This document shows positions 1 to 8,739 of a stretch of 64,000 nt of DNA, piece by piece. Source of the DNA: Alteromonas sp047556435 (GTDB lineage Bacteria > Pseudomonadota > Gammaproteobacteria > Enterobacterales > Alteromonadaceae); the NCBI RefSeq assembly GCF_047556435.1, contig NZ_CP180210.1:4278001-4342000 (forward strand). The letters run 5' to 3'. Within the stretch, counting starts at the first letter, position 1, and the number at the start of each line of letters is the position of its first letter. Under the pieces are notes generated by a model. That model was not told where the DNA came from, searched no databases, and saw nothing but the letters and a program-made list of their open reading frames with translations. A program made the translations under genes and the position numbers.

Positions 1-537
1 CTCCCCCAAATCCATCACCGGGAAATTGTTGCCCGGAGTAAATTGTTCAGAGTCGAGCAGGTTGACCTGGAGTTCTCGAACGGCGCTACCCGCCAGTTTG
101 AACGCATGGCAGGAACCAATCGTGGTGCGGTAATGATTGTGCCCATGCTGGACGCCGACACCATGATCCTTATTCGTGAATATGCCGCCGGTACCCACTC
201 CTATCAGCTGGGCTTTCCGAAAGGCCTGATTGACCCCGGTGAGAGCCCCCTTGAAGCCGCTAACCGCGAGCTACAGGAAGAGGCAGGCTTCGGTGCCAAC
301 GTGCTTCACGATATCCATCAGGTCAGTATGGCCCCCACCTTTTTTAATGCCACAATGAACATTGTGATTGCCAGTGATCTCTATGAAAAGCGGTTACCCG
401 GCGATGAGCCAGAGCCCCTTGAGGTAGTGACCTGGCCGCTTGCAGAAGCCGACGCGTTGCTGGCGCGTGAAGACTTTATTGAGGCGCGTTGTATTGCTGC
501 ACTTCTGCTTGCACAAAAGTGGCTTAAGGAGCAATAA
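1..537 (+). CDS. nudE: ADP compounds hydrolase NudE (5' end outside window)
   Basis: Nudix hydrolase that cleaves ADP-ribose, NADH and related ADP compounds in the cytoplasm. The frame is open from base 1 and encodes the usual NudE N-terminal stretch (HHREIVARSKLFRVEQVDLE), so the gene starts upstream of the window and the TTG at 43 is not the start. The Nudix box is complete: GLIDPGESPLEAANRELQEE followed by AG, with the RE..EE metal-binding glutamates. The C-terminus near 537 is typical. The stop is 3 nt before the cysQ start, so the two are probably co-transcribed. A nudE-cysQ pairing makes sense because both remove nucleotide by-products. The family assignment is strong; only the missing N-terminus is uncertain. 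Confidence 0.93.
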   Translation, partial: LPQIHHREIVARSKLFRVEQVDLEFSNGATRQFERMAGTNRGAVMIVPMLDADTMILIREYAAGTHSYQLGFPKGLIDPGESPLEAANRELQEEAGFGANVLHDIHQVSMAPTFFNATMNIVIASDLYEKRLPGDEPEPLEVVTWPLAEADALLAREDFIEARCIAALLLAQKWLKEQ

Positions 538-540
538 CCT

Positions 541-1368
541 ATGCCCGAAGACACCCATGAAAGCCTTCTGAGACTGGCAAAATCGATTGCCCGCGAAGCT
601 GGCGAAGCTGTTCTTGCCATATATGATAAAGGCGATTTCGACGCTTATCAGAAAGACGATGACTCTCCGGTCACCAGCGCCGATTATCTGGCCAATGACA
701 TTATTAACAAGCGCCTTAAAGAGGCCACGCCGGATATTCCTATCCTTTCAGAAGAAAACCAGAATGCCGGCCTAAACGAACGCGAACACTGGGATCGGTA
801 CTGGTTGATTGACCCTATTGATGGTACGCAGGAATTCATCGCACGCAGTGGCGATTTCGCGGTAAATATTGCATTGGTAGAGAACAACAAACCGGTTATT
901 GGCGTAATATTCTGGCCACCGGGCCAAACTCTGTATTACGCCAGTGAAGGGCAGGGCGCTTTCAAAGAGTGTCCGCTGGGCGAGCGGCAGATTCACGTGC
1001 GCAAGCTTGACGACCCGAAAAACAGTGTAGTTATGATTGCTATCAGTCGCCGTCAATCACGTGACAAAGTATTGTCCCGTTTATGCGCAAAACGCGTATA
1101 TCAAACACTACCTTTAGGCAGCTGTTCACTCAAAGCATGTTTTATTGCCGAAGGTAAGGCCGACGTATTTATGCGCATCGGCGTCACCGGTGAATGGGAT
1201 ACCGGCGCGTCGCAATGCATCATTTCTGAAGCAGGCGGCCGTATTATGGCGGCAAACTTTGAGCCGCTGACTTATAACGAACGACACACGCTGGAAAACC
1301 CTGACTTTGTTGTTATGGGCGATCAGCGAGTGCCATGGCAGGAGATAATTCAGTATGACAATCAGTAA
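541..1368 (+). CDS. cysQ: 3'(2'),5'-bisphosphate nucleotidase CysQ
   Basis: Inositol-monophosphatase-fold enzyme that converts 3'-phosphoadenosine 5'-phosphate to AMP, clearing the by-product of sulfate assimilation. At 275 residues it is slightly longer than the E. coli enzyme. Visible metal-site motifs are the glutamates at 71-72 (LSEEN), DPIDGT at 91-96 and the C-terminal WDTGA block, in the usual order. The N-terminal DDDSPVTSAD stretch also fits the family. It starts 3 nt after the nudE stop, and its last 14 nt overlap the start of the next gene. The overlap suggests translational coupling across the nudE-cysQ-yceI cluster. Confidence 0.93.
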   Translation: MPEDTHESLLRLAKSIAREAGEAVLAIYDKGDFDAYQKDDDSPVTSADYLANDIINKRLKEATPDIPILSEENQNAGLNEREHWDRYWLIDPIDGTQEFIARSGDFAVNIALVENNKPVIGVIFWPPGQTLYYASEGQGAFKECPLGERQIHVRKLDDPKNSVVMIAISRRQSRDKVLSRLCAKRVYQTLPLGSCSLKACFIAEGKADVFMRIGVTGEWDTGASQCIISEAGGRIMAANFEPLTYNERHTLENPDFVVMGDQRVPWQEIIQYDNQ

Positions 1369-1966
1369 TAGCCACAACATCACGCTGGCTCGACATATCA
1401 AACGTGCGGCAATTGGTATCGCATTATCTTCTGTGGCAGCCAGCGCATCAGCAGACTGGGAGCTGGATGCCGAGCAAACCGCATTGCATTTTCTGTCTAC
1501 GAAAAATGCGCAGGTGACGGAAGTACATCAATTCACCTCGCTAACAGGTAATGTGAGTGACAGTGGCAAGTTAACCATTAATATCGATTTGGCCTCAGTA
1601 GACACCGGCATTGATATTCGTAACACCCGTATGAAAGAGATGCTGTTTAATGTATCCGAGTTTGCATCCGCCACGTTTGAAGCTTCTGTACCCAAAGCGA
1701 TGCTGTCTGGAAAAGCGGGCGATGTGCAACTCGGCCCAGTTGAAGGTATGTTAAGCCTGCACGGTATGGCAGCACCTATCACGTTTCATATTGCAGTAAG
1801 CCATGTCGATGATAGCACGGTGTCGGTAAGCACAACGCAACCAACACTGTTGAATGTCGGTGATTTCGGGCTTCAGAGCGGGGTAGAGTCACTGCGTGAA
1901 ATCGCCGGTCTGAAAAGCATCACCTCCACGGTCCCGGTGACCTTTACGGCAACCTTTACCAAGTAA
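1355..1966 (+). CDS. YceI-family periplasmic protein
   Basis: A 203-residue protein of the YceI family, lipocalin-like barrels that bind isoprenoid-type lipids. Function in this organism is unknown. It has a signal peptide: a basic N-terminus, a hydrophobic run near residues 20-32 and a cleavage site around ASASA/DW. The mature part begins WELDAEQTALHFLSTK and carries the family pattern of an N-terminal W.LD..S.. strand and a TLHG-like turn (LSLHGMAAPITF). It lies in a different frame from cysQ and overlaps its end by 14 nt. It is followed by a bidirectional terminator at 2171-2195 shared with the convergent opgH. Confidence 0.88.
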   Translation: MTISNSHNITLARHIKRAAIGIALSSVAASASADWELDAEQTALHFLSTKNAQVTEVHQFTSLTGNVSDSGKLTINIDLASVDTGIDIRNTRMKEMLFNVSEFASATFEASVPKAMLSGKAGDVQLGPVEGMLSLHGMAAPITFHIAVSHVDDSTVSVSTTQPTLLNVGDFGLQSGVESLREIAGLKSITSTVPVTFTATFTK

Positions 1967-2170
1967 TACATCGCTGCTGGCGCCGACAGGTGCCGGCAGA
2001 TTCATCCCCGTTTTTACAGCTTTTCAGGGCATAATATTTCTTGACTGCCTTAGTCCCGACGCCTCCTTACGCTCAACATTTCTGACCATCTATTACGCTA
2101 CATCTGGTCTTCTCAGCCGTAATCAGTCACGGCCGTTAATGGCGGACACGCGCTCGGCGCAGAGAAAAAG

Positions 2171-2195
2171 AAAAGCCGGTGTTAATCCGGCTTTT
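2171..2195. terminator. Bidirectional intrinsic terminator
   Basis: A perfect 9-bp stem, AAAAGCCGG/CCGGCTTTT, with a 7-nt loop. It carries an A-run on one side and a T-run on the other, so it can act on both strands. It sits between the convergent yceI-family gene and opgH. Confidence 0.85.
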
Positions 2196-2236
2196 CAAAG
2201 GGTGGTATTCGCTAAGATTCAAAGGGTAAGTCCCAT

Positions 2237-4204
2237 TTAGCTGCTTGCAGGGTTCACTGCCGGTCTCATGGGTAACGGTTCCGCGTCAAGGGCCTGTGTC
2301 ACCATAGGTGTCCAGCGTGACTCAGGTAATACAGGGATGACGGCCTTCTGGCGCGTCAGGGCAAAATGCTGCATGCCAATACGGACCCGTTTTAACGCCA
2401 TGCATTCACGCACTTCCTGATCAATCACAAAAATGCCGAACCGGCGAGCCATAGCGCCGAAGCCTGCACTGCTGGTGAGACGAATAATCGGGGCAGCCAG
2501 CACCATACCGCTTAGCACGGGAAGCAACCACATAAACAGCGATGGTGTGAAATACCAGGTAGTAACACCCCATGCCACAGCCAGACAGCTCATTAACTGC
2601 GTGTGTTTAAGCGCTATTGACCAGGGCACCATGCGGCCTTCGCGCGCTTGCGCTTCCCACTTTACAGAATGGCCTACCATGACACTAAGCACAAAGTAGC
2701 TGTGATAGAACATCATCAATGGCGCGATAAGTACCGCCATCGCTAATTCGACAACCGCGCCGGATAACAGCTTTCGCGCCCCGCCAAAGTCACTTCGACG
2801 CTGAATAAGTGCCAGCACAATGCCCAGTAGTTTGGGCAGGAATAACAGCGCTGCCGTTCCCCACATTGTTACCATCATCATGTCCTGTCTGGCAATTTGC
2901 CAGTCTGGGAACAGCTGATACTGTGAGCTGAAAAACTGTGGCGCTGACGTTGCTCGAATTAGGGCGTCCGCCGTACCGAGTGCTAACATGGAAAACAGCA
3001 CCAGAGAGGAGAGGTAGGCGAACGCCCCAAACAGGAAGTGCAGCCGGCTGGTGGTTTTCAGGCCTTTCACACCCAGTAACCCAAGGTGCTGAATATTGCC
3101 CTGAACCCAGCGACGGTCCCGCACTGCGTAGTCCACCATATTACTGGGGACTTCTTCATAACTGCCCGTGGTGTCAGTCAGCAGGTACGCCTGCCAGCCA
3201 GCGCGACGCAACAGCGCCGCTTCCACGAAATCATGACTTAATACTTCACCACCGAACGGCGCGCGGCCAGACAGCGTGGGCAGCCCACAATGCTGCATGA
3301 AAGGTGCAATGCGAATAATCGCATTGTGACCCCAATAATTTGCGCTGTCGGTTTGCCAGAAAGACAAGCCGGTAGCCAACATTGGGCTATAAAGGTGCGC
3401 GGCAAACTGCACAAACCGTCCGAAGAACGTGTCCTGTCGAACAGGCATGGGGATGGTCTGAATCAGCGCAGTATCAGTGTTCTTTTCAATCCGGCGGGCA
3501 AGATCCAACATCCGTTCACCGGTCATAACACTGTCGGCATCCAGCACAATCATCGACTCGTAGTGTGCACCCCAGCGCTCACAGAAATCTTTCAGATTAC
3601 CTACTTTGCGGTGACTATTCTGTTCGCGACGGCGGTAAAAAAGCTGATTGGCGTAAGCGCCCAACCGTGTGGTGAGTCGCTGCCATGCGCGAAGTTCGGC
3701 TTCAGCCATTGCCTCGTCACGAGTATCGCTTAGCATATAAAAATCGAATTTGTCAGCTTCATCAGATTGCACCAGCTCTCTGACACAGGCTTCAAACCCC
3801 ACCATAATGCGCTGCGTGTCTTCGTTATAGACCGGCATCACCACGGCATGGCGTTGATTGAGCGATGTTGTTGCCAGAGGTTTGGAAAGCTGCTTTTTCA
3901 AACTTAAGGGATCAATACGAAACAGTTGCAAAGTGAAACCGATTATTCCGGTCCAAAATGCCATCGACAGCCAGCCAAACAGCATCAGCGCCAGCCCGAG
4001 CTGCGCAATTTCTAATTCAGTCACGCCATTGGGACGGAAAATTTCATACAGGCTCCATCCGGCAAGCGCGGTAGTTGGGATCACCAGCAGCGCCATAATA
4101 AGCAGACGCGCTCGCTGTGCTACCGTCATTAATACGGATTCGTGATTGTCGACCGACGACGGGGCATCGGAAGAAACCAAAGGCTTATTTCGGTTGGTAG
4201 ACAT
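2237..4204 (-). CDS. opgH: Glucans biosynthesis glucosyltransferase OpgH
   Basis: Inner-membrane family 2 glycosyltransferase that builds and exports the beta-1,2-linked glucose backbone of osmoregulated periplasmic glucans. Motifs: VLDADS (metal-binding aspartates), the acceptor region QTDSANYWGHNA and the RDRRWVQGN block (Q/RxxRW class). About two transmembrane segments precede the catalytic domain and several follow it. The ATG at 4204 (MSTNRNKPL) is chosen; an upstream in-frame extension would lie within opgG. With this start the protein has 655 residues. The E. coli protein is about 847, and the missing part is mainly the N-terminal cytoplasmic region. The start overlaps the opgG stop by 20 nt. 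Confidence 0.93.
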   Translation of the reverse strand: MSTNRNKPLVSSDAPSSVDNHESVLMTVAQRARLLIMALLVIPTTALAGWSLYEIFRPNGVTELEIAQLGLALMLFGWLSMAFWTGIIGFTLQLFRIDPLSLKKQLSKPLATTSLNQRHAVVMPVYNEDTQRIMVGFEACVRELVQSDEADKFDFYMLSDTRDEAMAEAELRAWQRLTTRLGAYANQLFYRRREQNSHRKVGNLKDFCERWGAHYESMIVLDADSVMTGERMLDLARRIEKNTDTALIQTIPMPVRQDTFFGRFVQFAAHLYSPMLATGLSFWQTDSANYWGHNAIIRIAPFMQHCGLPTLSGRAPFGGEVLSHDFVEAALLRRAGWQAYLLTDTTGSYEEVPSNMVDYAVRDRRWVQGNIQHLGLLGVKGLKTTSRLHFLFGAFAYLSSLVLFSMLALGTADALIRATSAPQFFSSQYQLFPDWQIARQDMMMVTMWGTAALLFLPKLLGIVLALIQRRSDFGGARKLLSGAVVELAMAVLIAPLMMFYHSYFVLSVMVGHSVKWEAQAREGRMVPWSIALKHTQLMSCLAVAWGVTTWYFTPSLFMWLLPVLSGMVLAAPIIRLTSSAGFGAMARRFGIFVIDQEVRECMALKRVRIGMQHFALTRQKAVIPVLPESRWTPMVTQALDAEPLPMRPAVNPASS

Positions 4205-5822
4205 AATTCCACACCTCGCTGATACGTTGGTCCTGATAGTTGATGTACATGCGCATATCAACCGCCGATGAGCTATCTGGCTCAAGTAAGAATGTAACTC
4301 TGATATTATTGCCGCCGTTCACCAGATAGGTGCGGGGCTGAACGGTCTTGCCCTGCGCTGCAGACAGCGACAGTGACAATCCTTGAGGATCGATTTGCTT
4401 ACCCTGTGGCACCGAAAAATCGACGACAAAGCGTCGGGTTTGGGTCTCCTCTGTGACTTCTTCGCCAGGAAGCACACTCGCGCCCTGACGTGTATGCACA
4501 ACACTCGCCAGCTCAGTGGCGGTTTTACTGCCTTCAACGGTAGCAAGTGTGTAGGCGAAGTACGCAGATTCCCCTTCCATCAAGGGCTTTTCCGGTACCC
4601 AGTACGCCACAATATTGTCATGTGTCTCAGACGGCGTTGGAATTTCCACCAGCTCCAACCGACCTTTAGCAAACCCCTGTTCCGGCGTAACCCACAGCCC
4701 CGGGCGCAGATGATAATTCGCCTCCGCATCCAGGTAGTTTTCCCAGCGCGTATCGCGTTGCAGCATCCCGAAGCCTTTTGGATGGGTATCACTTAACGAG
4801 GTAATTTGTAATGTCTTTGGATTCGTCAGCGGCCGCCAAATTACTTCACCACTATGGGTTTGCATCATTACACCGTCGCTGTCGTGAACTTCCGGGCGAT
4901 AATCGTCGTGAGCCTTTTCTGTATTTTCACCATACAGGAACATACTGGTAAACGGCGCGATGCCTAGCTTTTCAATGTCTTCTCTGGCGAAAAGCCATGC
5001 CTGAGTAGCCACCGTAGTATCTGTACCTGGTTGAATTTCAAATTTATACGCACCGGCTATCGACGGGCTCTCCAGGCGGGCATACACGGTGATTGGCTCA
5101 CCGGGTGCAGGTTCAATCAGCCAGAACTTGGTAAAATGGGGAAATTCCTCTCCTTTTGGCAACGCGGTATCAATTGCCAGACCGCGCGCAGAAATGCCAT
5201 ACACCTGATTTTTTCCCACCAGACGAAAGTACGAAGCGCCCAGAAATACCGCGAATTCATCTTTATACTGGTCATTTTTTATCGGGTAGTGGACACGAAA
5301 TCCTGCAAACCCAGATTTTTCATTCGTCAGGCCTTTCAACGCTGTGGCGCTGTCTTCGTAGCGAAACATATCGCTGCTAAACGTAAGTGGTTGCGTCTGG
5401 TTATCGCTTCCGACGGTGACAATAGACACCGGCTTCTCATATAAAAAGCCGGGATGAAAGAACTGGATCTCGTATTCGTTCTTATCCCGCCACAGACTTT
5501 TCTCAGCATCAAACCGAATGGCGCGATAAGCCTGGTAATCCATTGCTGTTAGTTTCTTGTGCAGGCCGTGATCGTCAGGCGCGTATTCGGTACGCGCAGA
5601 CTGCCTGGCATCCTCAATGACCGACTGCAGAATGGGTGCAGCTTCTTGCGGCATATTGTCCGGGCTGACTTCTTTCGCGGCGCTGTATGTGAATAACGGC
5701 ATCATCGCAAGCCCGATAATTACAGAAAGATACTGTGTCGACGCGCGCAGCGAACGCACTGTAGCACACAATAATTGCGTAGCTGCTTTACGAATCTGAA
5801 CGGGTATCTGTCTTTCTGCCAT
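4185..5822 (-). CDS. opgG: Glucans biosynthesis protein G (OpgG)
   Basis: Periplasmic protein of osmoregulated periplasmic glucan synthesis, needed for backbone formation or branching by OpgH. At 545 residues it is a little longer than the E. coli protein (about 511) because of an extended N-terminus. A signal-type hydrophobic stretch (YLSVIIGLAMMPLFTYSAA) runs roughly over residues 32-50. The mature part carries typical MdoG blocks such as YQAYRAIRF, FFHPGFLYEKPV, YFRLVGKNQVYGISARGLA and FTSMFLYGENTE. A strong AGGAGG lies just upstream of the ATG at 5822. It forms the opgGH operon. Confidence 0.94.
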   Translation of the reverse strand: MAERQIPVQIRKAATQLLCATVRSLRASTQYLSVIIGLAMMPLFTYSAAKEVSPDNMPQEAAPILQSVIEDARQSARTEYAPDDHGLHKKLTAMDYQAYRAIRFDAEKSLWRDKNEYEIQFFHPGFLYEKPVSIVTVGSDNQTQPLTFSSDMFRYEDSATALKGLTNEKSGFAGFRVHYPIKNDQYKDEFAVFLGASYFRLVGKNQVYGISARGLAIDTALPKGEEFPHFTKFWLIEPAPGEPITVYARLESPSIAGAYKFEIQPGTDTTVATQAWLFAREDIEKLGIAPFTSMFLYGENTEKAHDDYRPEVHDSDGVMMQTHSGEVIWRPLTNPKTLQITSLSDTHPKGFGMLQRDTRWENYLDAEANYHLRPGLWVTPEQGFAKGRLELVEIPTPSETHDNIVAYWVPEKPLMEGESAYFAYTLATVEGSKTATELASVVHTRQGASVLPGEEVTEETQTRRFVVDFSVPQGKQIDPQGLSLSLSAAQGKTVQPRTYLVNGGNNIRVTFLLEPDSSSAVDMRMYINYQDQRISEVWNYVYQPK

Positions 5823-6202
5823 AAATCCTCCTCCTCAGTGGAATCACTGAATTGCAAATGCCGATCCATCTGACGACTCCGAGCCTGAATTTTTTATTTT
5901 TCTATTAAAAAACAAAGCAATAGAAATCAATGACAGGTGACTCCATGCCTGTTGAGGACGTTGGCTTACCTCCTTTGTGCACGCGCCCCTGCAAAACTGT
6001 TGTTTTTTTGCGACACAACAATGTCTGCTTGGCGTACTTCCCAATGTTAATTGCGCGCCTCTGCCCCCTCATATGAAAGTATGAGTAATCTAAAATAGAC
6101 TTATTTTTTAGTACGTTAACGTGATTTATTAAGAAATTTCTTATAGCTGGCAAGGGACTTGCTCCCGTCTTCGGGAACAAGAGATAAAAGGAGTACTTGA
6201 AT
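5823..6202. other. Intergenic region between divergent opgGH and a beta-barrel gene
   Basis: 380 bp with no convincing gene. It must hold promoters for opgG (minus) and the outer-membrane protein gene (plus). Directly before the plus-strand ribosome site there is a stem-loop at 6158-6181 (CTTG/CAAG and TCCCG/CGGGA arms around TCTT), so the barrel mRNA probably has a structured leader. A palindrome AAGAAATTTCTT lies at 6131-6142. A minus-strand open frame of about 117 codons crosses the region into the barrel gene, but has no family resemblance and is treated as spurious. Confidence 0.5.
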
Positions 6203-6751
6203 ATGCGTAAATCAATTAGCTTACTGGCTGGTGCAATAGCAATCACAGCATCAGGCATTGCAGCAGCCTCGCCAAACTGGCAATACGTTGAGGGTGGCTA
6301 TACTCAGATGGACTTTGACGGGAATGAGTCGTTCGAGCCCGATGGTCTGGCAATAGAAGGCAAATACGCATTGAATCAGAATATTTACCTCAATGGTGAA
6401 TACCGTTTCTTTGAAGAGGGTAACTTTGATTTCGATATGCTGACGGTGGGTGGCGGTTATCGCTTGCCAGTAAACAGCACGACTGACGCTTACTTCGGCG
6501 CAAATCTGGAGCGTGTTGATACCGACGGCTACGACGATACTGGCTACAGCGTAAGCGCGGGTTTACGTTCCATGATCACTGAGCAGGTTGAGTTGATGGG
6601 AGAGATTGGCTATTACGACGTTGATGAAGGCGACGCGACGTTTAAGTTTGGCGGAAACTATTACATTACCCCTCAATGGGCTGTAGGTGCCAGCTATGAA
6701 GTGATTGACGAAATCGACATTATGCAAGTAACTGCGCGCTACGCGTTCTAA
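6203..6751 (+). CDS. Small outer-membrane beta-barrel protein
   Basis: A 182-residue exported protein, probably an 8-stranded outer-membrane barrel; no specific substrate can be named. The signal peptide is MRKSISLLAGAIAITASGIA with cleavage near AAA/SPNW. The mature chain shows alternating strands rich in Gly, Tyr and acidic residues (FEPDGLAIEGKYALNQNIYL, YRFFEEGNFD, DEIDIMQVTARYAF) and ends in a C-terminal Phe, as barrel proteins often do. The ATG at 6203 is chosen because AAGGAG at 6188-6193 is correctly spaced; a TTG two codons earlier is less likely. High acidity is common in marine surface proteins. Confidence 0.82.
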   Translation: MRKSISLLAGAIAITASGIAAASPNWQYVEGGYTQMDFDGNESFEPDGLAIEGKYALNQNIYLNGEYRFFEEGNFDFDMLTVGGGYRLPVNSTTDAYFGANLERVDTDGYDDTGYSVSAGLRSMITEQVELMGEIGYYDVDEGDATFKFGGNYYITPQWAVGASYEVIDEIDIMQVTARYAF

Positions 6752-6792
6752 TGTATCACTGGCGGGTGTCTGAAGGATGTCCGCCGCTGGTT

Positions 6793-6825
6793 ATACCAAT
6801 CGTCGCCACAAACGAAGATTGGTAT
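6793..6825. repeat. ATACCAATC palindrome (33 bp)
   Basis: Arms ATACCAATC (6793-6801) and GATTGGTAT (6817-6825) are perfect inverted copies. Pairing continues inward for 3 bp after one mismatch. The outer arm sequence matches the ends of the larger element at 56263-56551, which suggests a short relative or solo remnant of the same repeat family. There is no T-run, so it is not an obvious terminator. Confidence 0.7.
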
Positions 6826-6938
6826 CAACGCGACCTGGCCGGCATTCCTCCTCAGACCGGTCAGGTCGCCACCCTTCCATCAGTTAACACTCACTTACAT
6901 CAAGCATTAATATAGTAAAGTCACATGATATTCGTTTA

Positions 6939-7190
6939 TCAGTAATCGCGGTTTGACTCTGCGGACTCATCCTCGTCTGATAAGGCATCTTTTGATTTGA
7001 TATCAATGCTGTCGTGAAGCTCTGAATAGTGTAAAACGGCCTCCCCGCTTTTCAGGTTCGCCAGCACCTGCTCAACTTTGTCATCAAAGTTCATTTCCAC
7101 ATCACCATAGTCCGTTCCTTCGCGCAGAACAAAAGACTCAGCAATGTTTCTAAGTGTATCTGTCGACAGCTCCTGGATAGGAATTATCAT
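6939..7190 (-). CDS. yheU: UPF0270 family protein YheU
   Basis: Small conserved cytoplasmic protein of unknown function, 83 residues. It matches the YheU pattern: MIIPIQELS.DTL.N, then SFVLREGTDYG, then a GEAVLHYSELHDSIDI block. The C-terminus is an acidic low-complexity tail (DEDESAESNRDY). It is the last gene of the yheS operon; its first 4 nt overlap the yheT stop, so the two are probably translationally coupled. The same yheT-yheU adjacency is found in E. coli. Confidence 0.9.
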   Translation of the reverse strand: MIIPIQELSTDTLRNIAESFVLREGTDYGDVEMNFDDKVEQVLANLKSGEAVLHYSELHDSIDIKSKDALSDEDESAESNRDY

Positions 7191-8224
7191 TTCGCCTCCT
7201 GATAGTGCGCATCATCCGTTACGGGCAAGTGCGCTTTTACGAACCGTTCTACTCTGTCGTGCAGCCATACTGTTGGTTTGAGTACATTTCCCTGCATAAA
7301 GCCCACATGGCCGCCCTGTTCACTTAGCTCCACCGTGACCGGCCGCGCGAGATCCTGTTCCTGTGGCACGACTAGGTGATTCATAAACGGGTCGTCGATG
7401 CTATGTAATACCAGCGTAGGACAGTGGATCGCGCTGAGAAAGTGAAATGCGCTGCATTTTTCATAGTAATCAGCCGAATCTCTGAAACCATGCAACGGTG
7501 CGGTAACCTGCTCGTCAAACTGCCTGAAGTCCTGAATAGCATCGACATCTTCCCGTTTCAGCTGAATAAGGCTACGGTAGTCGATCGTTTCCATTTTTCG
7601 TTTCAACGTGGCTTTCATGCTGGCTAACAGATATTTCTGATACACCCGCGAAAAGCCCTGATTGATGCTTTGTGCACATTCCGCCAGTTTGAGTGGTGCC
7701 GACACCGACACAGCGGCATTCAGCCACTTTTGTGCGGGATTTTCTCCCAATAGTTTAAGTAGCATATTACCGCCAAGCGAAAAGCCGATCCCCACTTTCG
7801 GCAGCGCTGGAAAGCGCGTACTGAGCCACTCAAGAAAAAAGGACGGATCCTCTGTCTCGCCAGAGTGATAGGCGCGGGGCAAGCGGTTAGGCTCGCCGCT
7901 ACACCCACGAAAATGCATCATCACAACTTGCCAGCCGTGCCGGCTGAGAGACGCCATCATGTCGTTCGCGTAATGAGAACGAATACTGCCTTCCAGTCCA
8001 TGAAACATTGCTACTACGCCGGTGGGCTTTTCAGGCTGAGGCCCCCATGCAATGTCGATAAAATCGCTGTCCGGCAGTTCCAGCCTCTCCATCGTATATT
8101 TCAATGGCATACGCTTTTGAATAAAACGCGGCCAAATCGTCTGGATATGCCGGTTTCTGGCCCAGGCAGGGGCGCGGAAACAACTTTTAATAATCTGTCC
8201 GTGAGATAAGCTTTTCTTTGTCAT
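7187..8224 (-). CDS. yheT: Alpha/beta hydrolase YheT
   Basis: Serine hydrolase of the YheT/AB-hydrolase-4 family, 345 residues, cytoplasmic, probably an esterase of unknown substrate. Family signatures are the N-terminal FRAPAWARNRHIQTIWP, the oxyanion region MFHGLEGS, the nucleophile elbow GFSLGGN, the acid DDPF and the histidine in EQGGHVGFM. The ATG at 8224 gives full family length. It is followed by yheU with a 4-nt overlap and preceded by the TIGR02444 gene after 26 nt, on the same strand as yheS. Confidence 0.92.
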   Translation of the reverse strand: MTKKSLSHGQIIKSCFRAPAWARNRHIQTIWPRFIQKRMPLKYTMERLELPDSDFIDIAWGPQPEKPTGVVAMFHGLEGSIRSHYANDMMASLSRHGWQVVMMHFRGCSGEPNRLPRAYHSGETEDPSFFLEWLSTRFPALPKVGIGFSLGGNMLLKLLGENPAQKWLNAAVSVSAPLKLAECAQSINQGFSRVYQKYLLASMKATLKRKMETIDYRSLIQLKREDVDAIQDFRQFDEQVTAPLHGFRDSADYYEKCSAFHFLSAIHCPTLVLHSIDDPFMNHLVVPQEQDLARPVTVELSEQGGHVGFMQGNVLKPTVWLHDRVERFVKAHLPVTDDAHYQEAK

Positions 8225-8250
8225 AGTTTATTCTTGTGCTAACCGCGGCT

Positions 8251-8739
8251 TCAGGCCAGTTTTGCCTGCGTCATCAGATACGTCAGGCTGGCTCTTGCGT
8301 CCTGCTTGTTTTTTAACCCGTAAAAATGTATCAGAGCTACAATACTGGGGTTCACTGCATCTCCTTCAAACTGTTGCGCTGCTAAGGCATTGAACGCATC
8401 CGCCAACACCTGCTGGCATCGCTTCTCCAGTTCCAGTTCCTGCGCCTTCAGTTCTTCGTAAAGTGCTTTATCGCCACCGTTATCGGGATGACAGGCGCGA
8501 CGAGTACCCCGGTGTGCAAGTAGCTGTTGATCGATGTCTATTATCGCATCAGACAGCTTTTGTATGGCTGGCAACGTCACAATCGCGTTGTGCGTCATAC
8601 ACCAGCAAACCAAAAGTAGTAAGTTAACGTTTACCTGATAGTTATCCTGCAGCGACAGGCAGTGTGATGCCACATCCTCGCGCTCGTACAATCGCACGCT
8701 GTACTGCCAGAATGCTTCCTGAGTCAGACTAGCTGGCAT
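8251..8739 (-). CDS. TIGR02444 family protein (DUF2390)
   Basis: A 162-residue, mostly helical cytoplasmic protein matching the TIGR02444 family of gammaproteobacteria: an FW.YSV.LY..E.V...CL.LQ N-terminus followed by VNLLLLVCWC. No biochemical function is known to me. The ATG at 8739 is preferred to one two codons upstream because AAGGAG at 8747-8752 is 7 nt away. The start lies inside the 3' end of yheS, so expression is coupled to it. It sits between yheS and yheT, which are adjacent in E. coli. Confidence 0.85.
   Translation of the reverse strand: MPASLTQEAFWQYSVRLYEREDVASHCLSLQDNYQVNVNLLLLVCWCMTHNAIVTLPAIQKLSDAIIDIDQQLLAHRGTRRACHPDNGGDKALYEELKAQELELEKRCQQVLADAFNALAAQQFEGDAVNPSIVALIHFYGLKNKQDARASLTYLMTQAKLA

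Noticed and set aside
5905..6258. Minus-strand 117-codon frame across the opgG/barrel-gene gap
   Set aside because: No ribosome site, no family resemblance, and it overlaps the signal-peptide coding part of the barrel gene.
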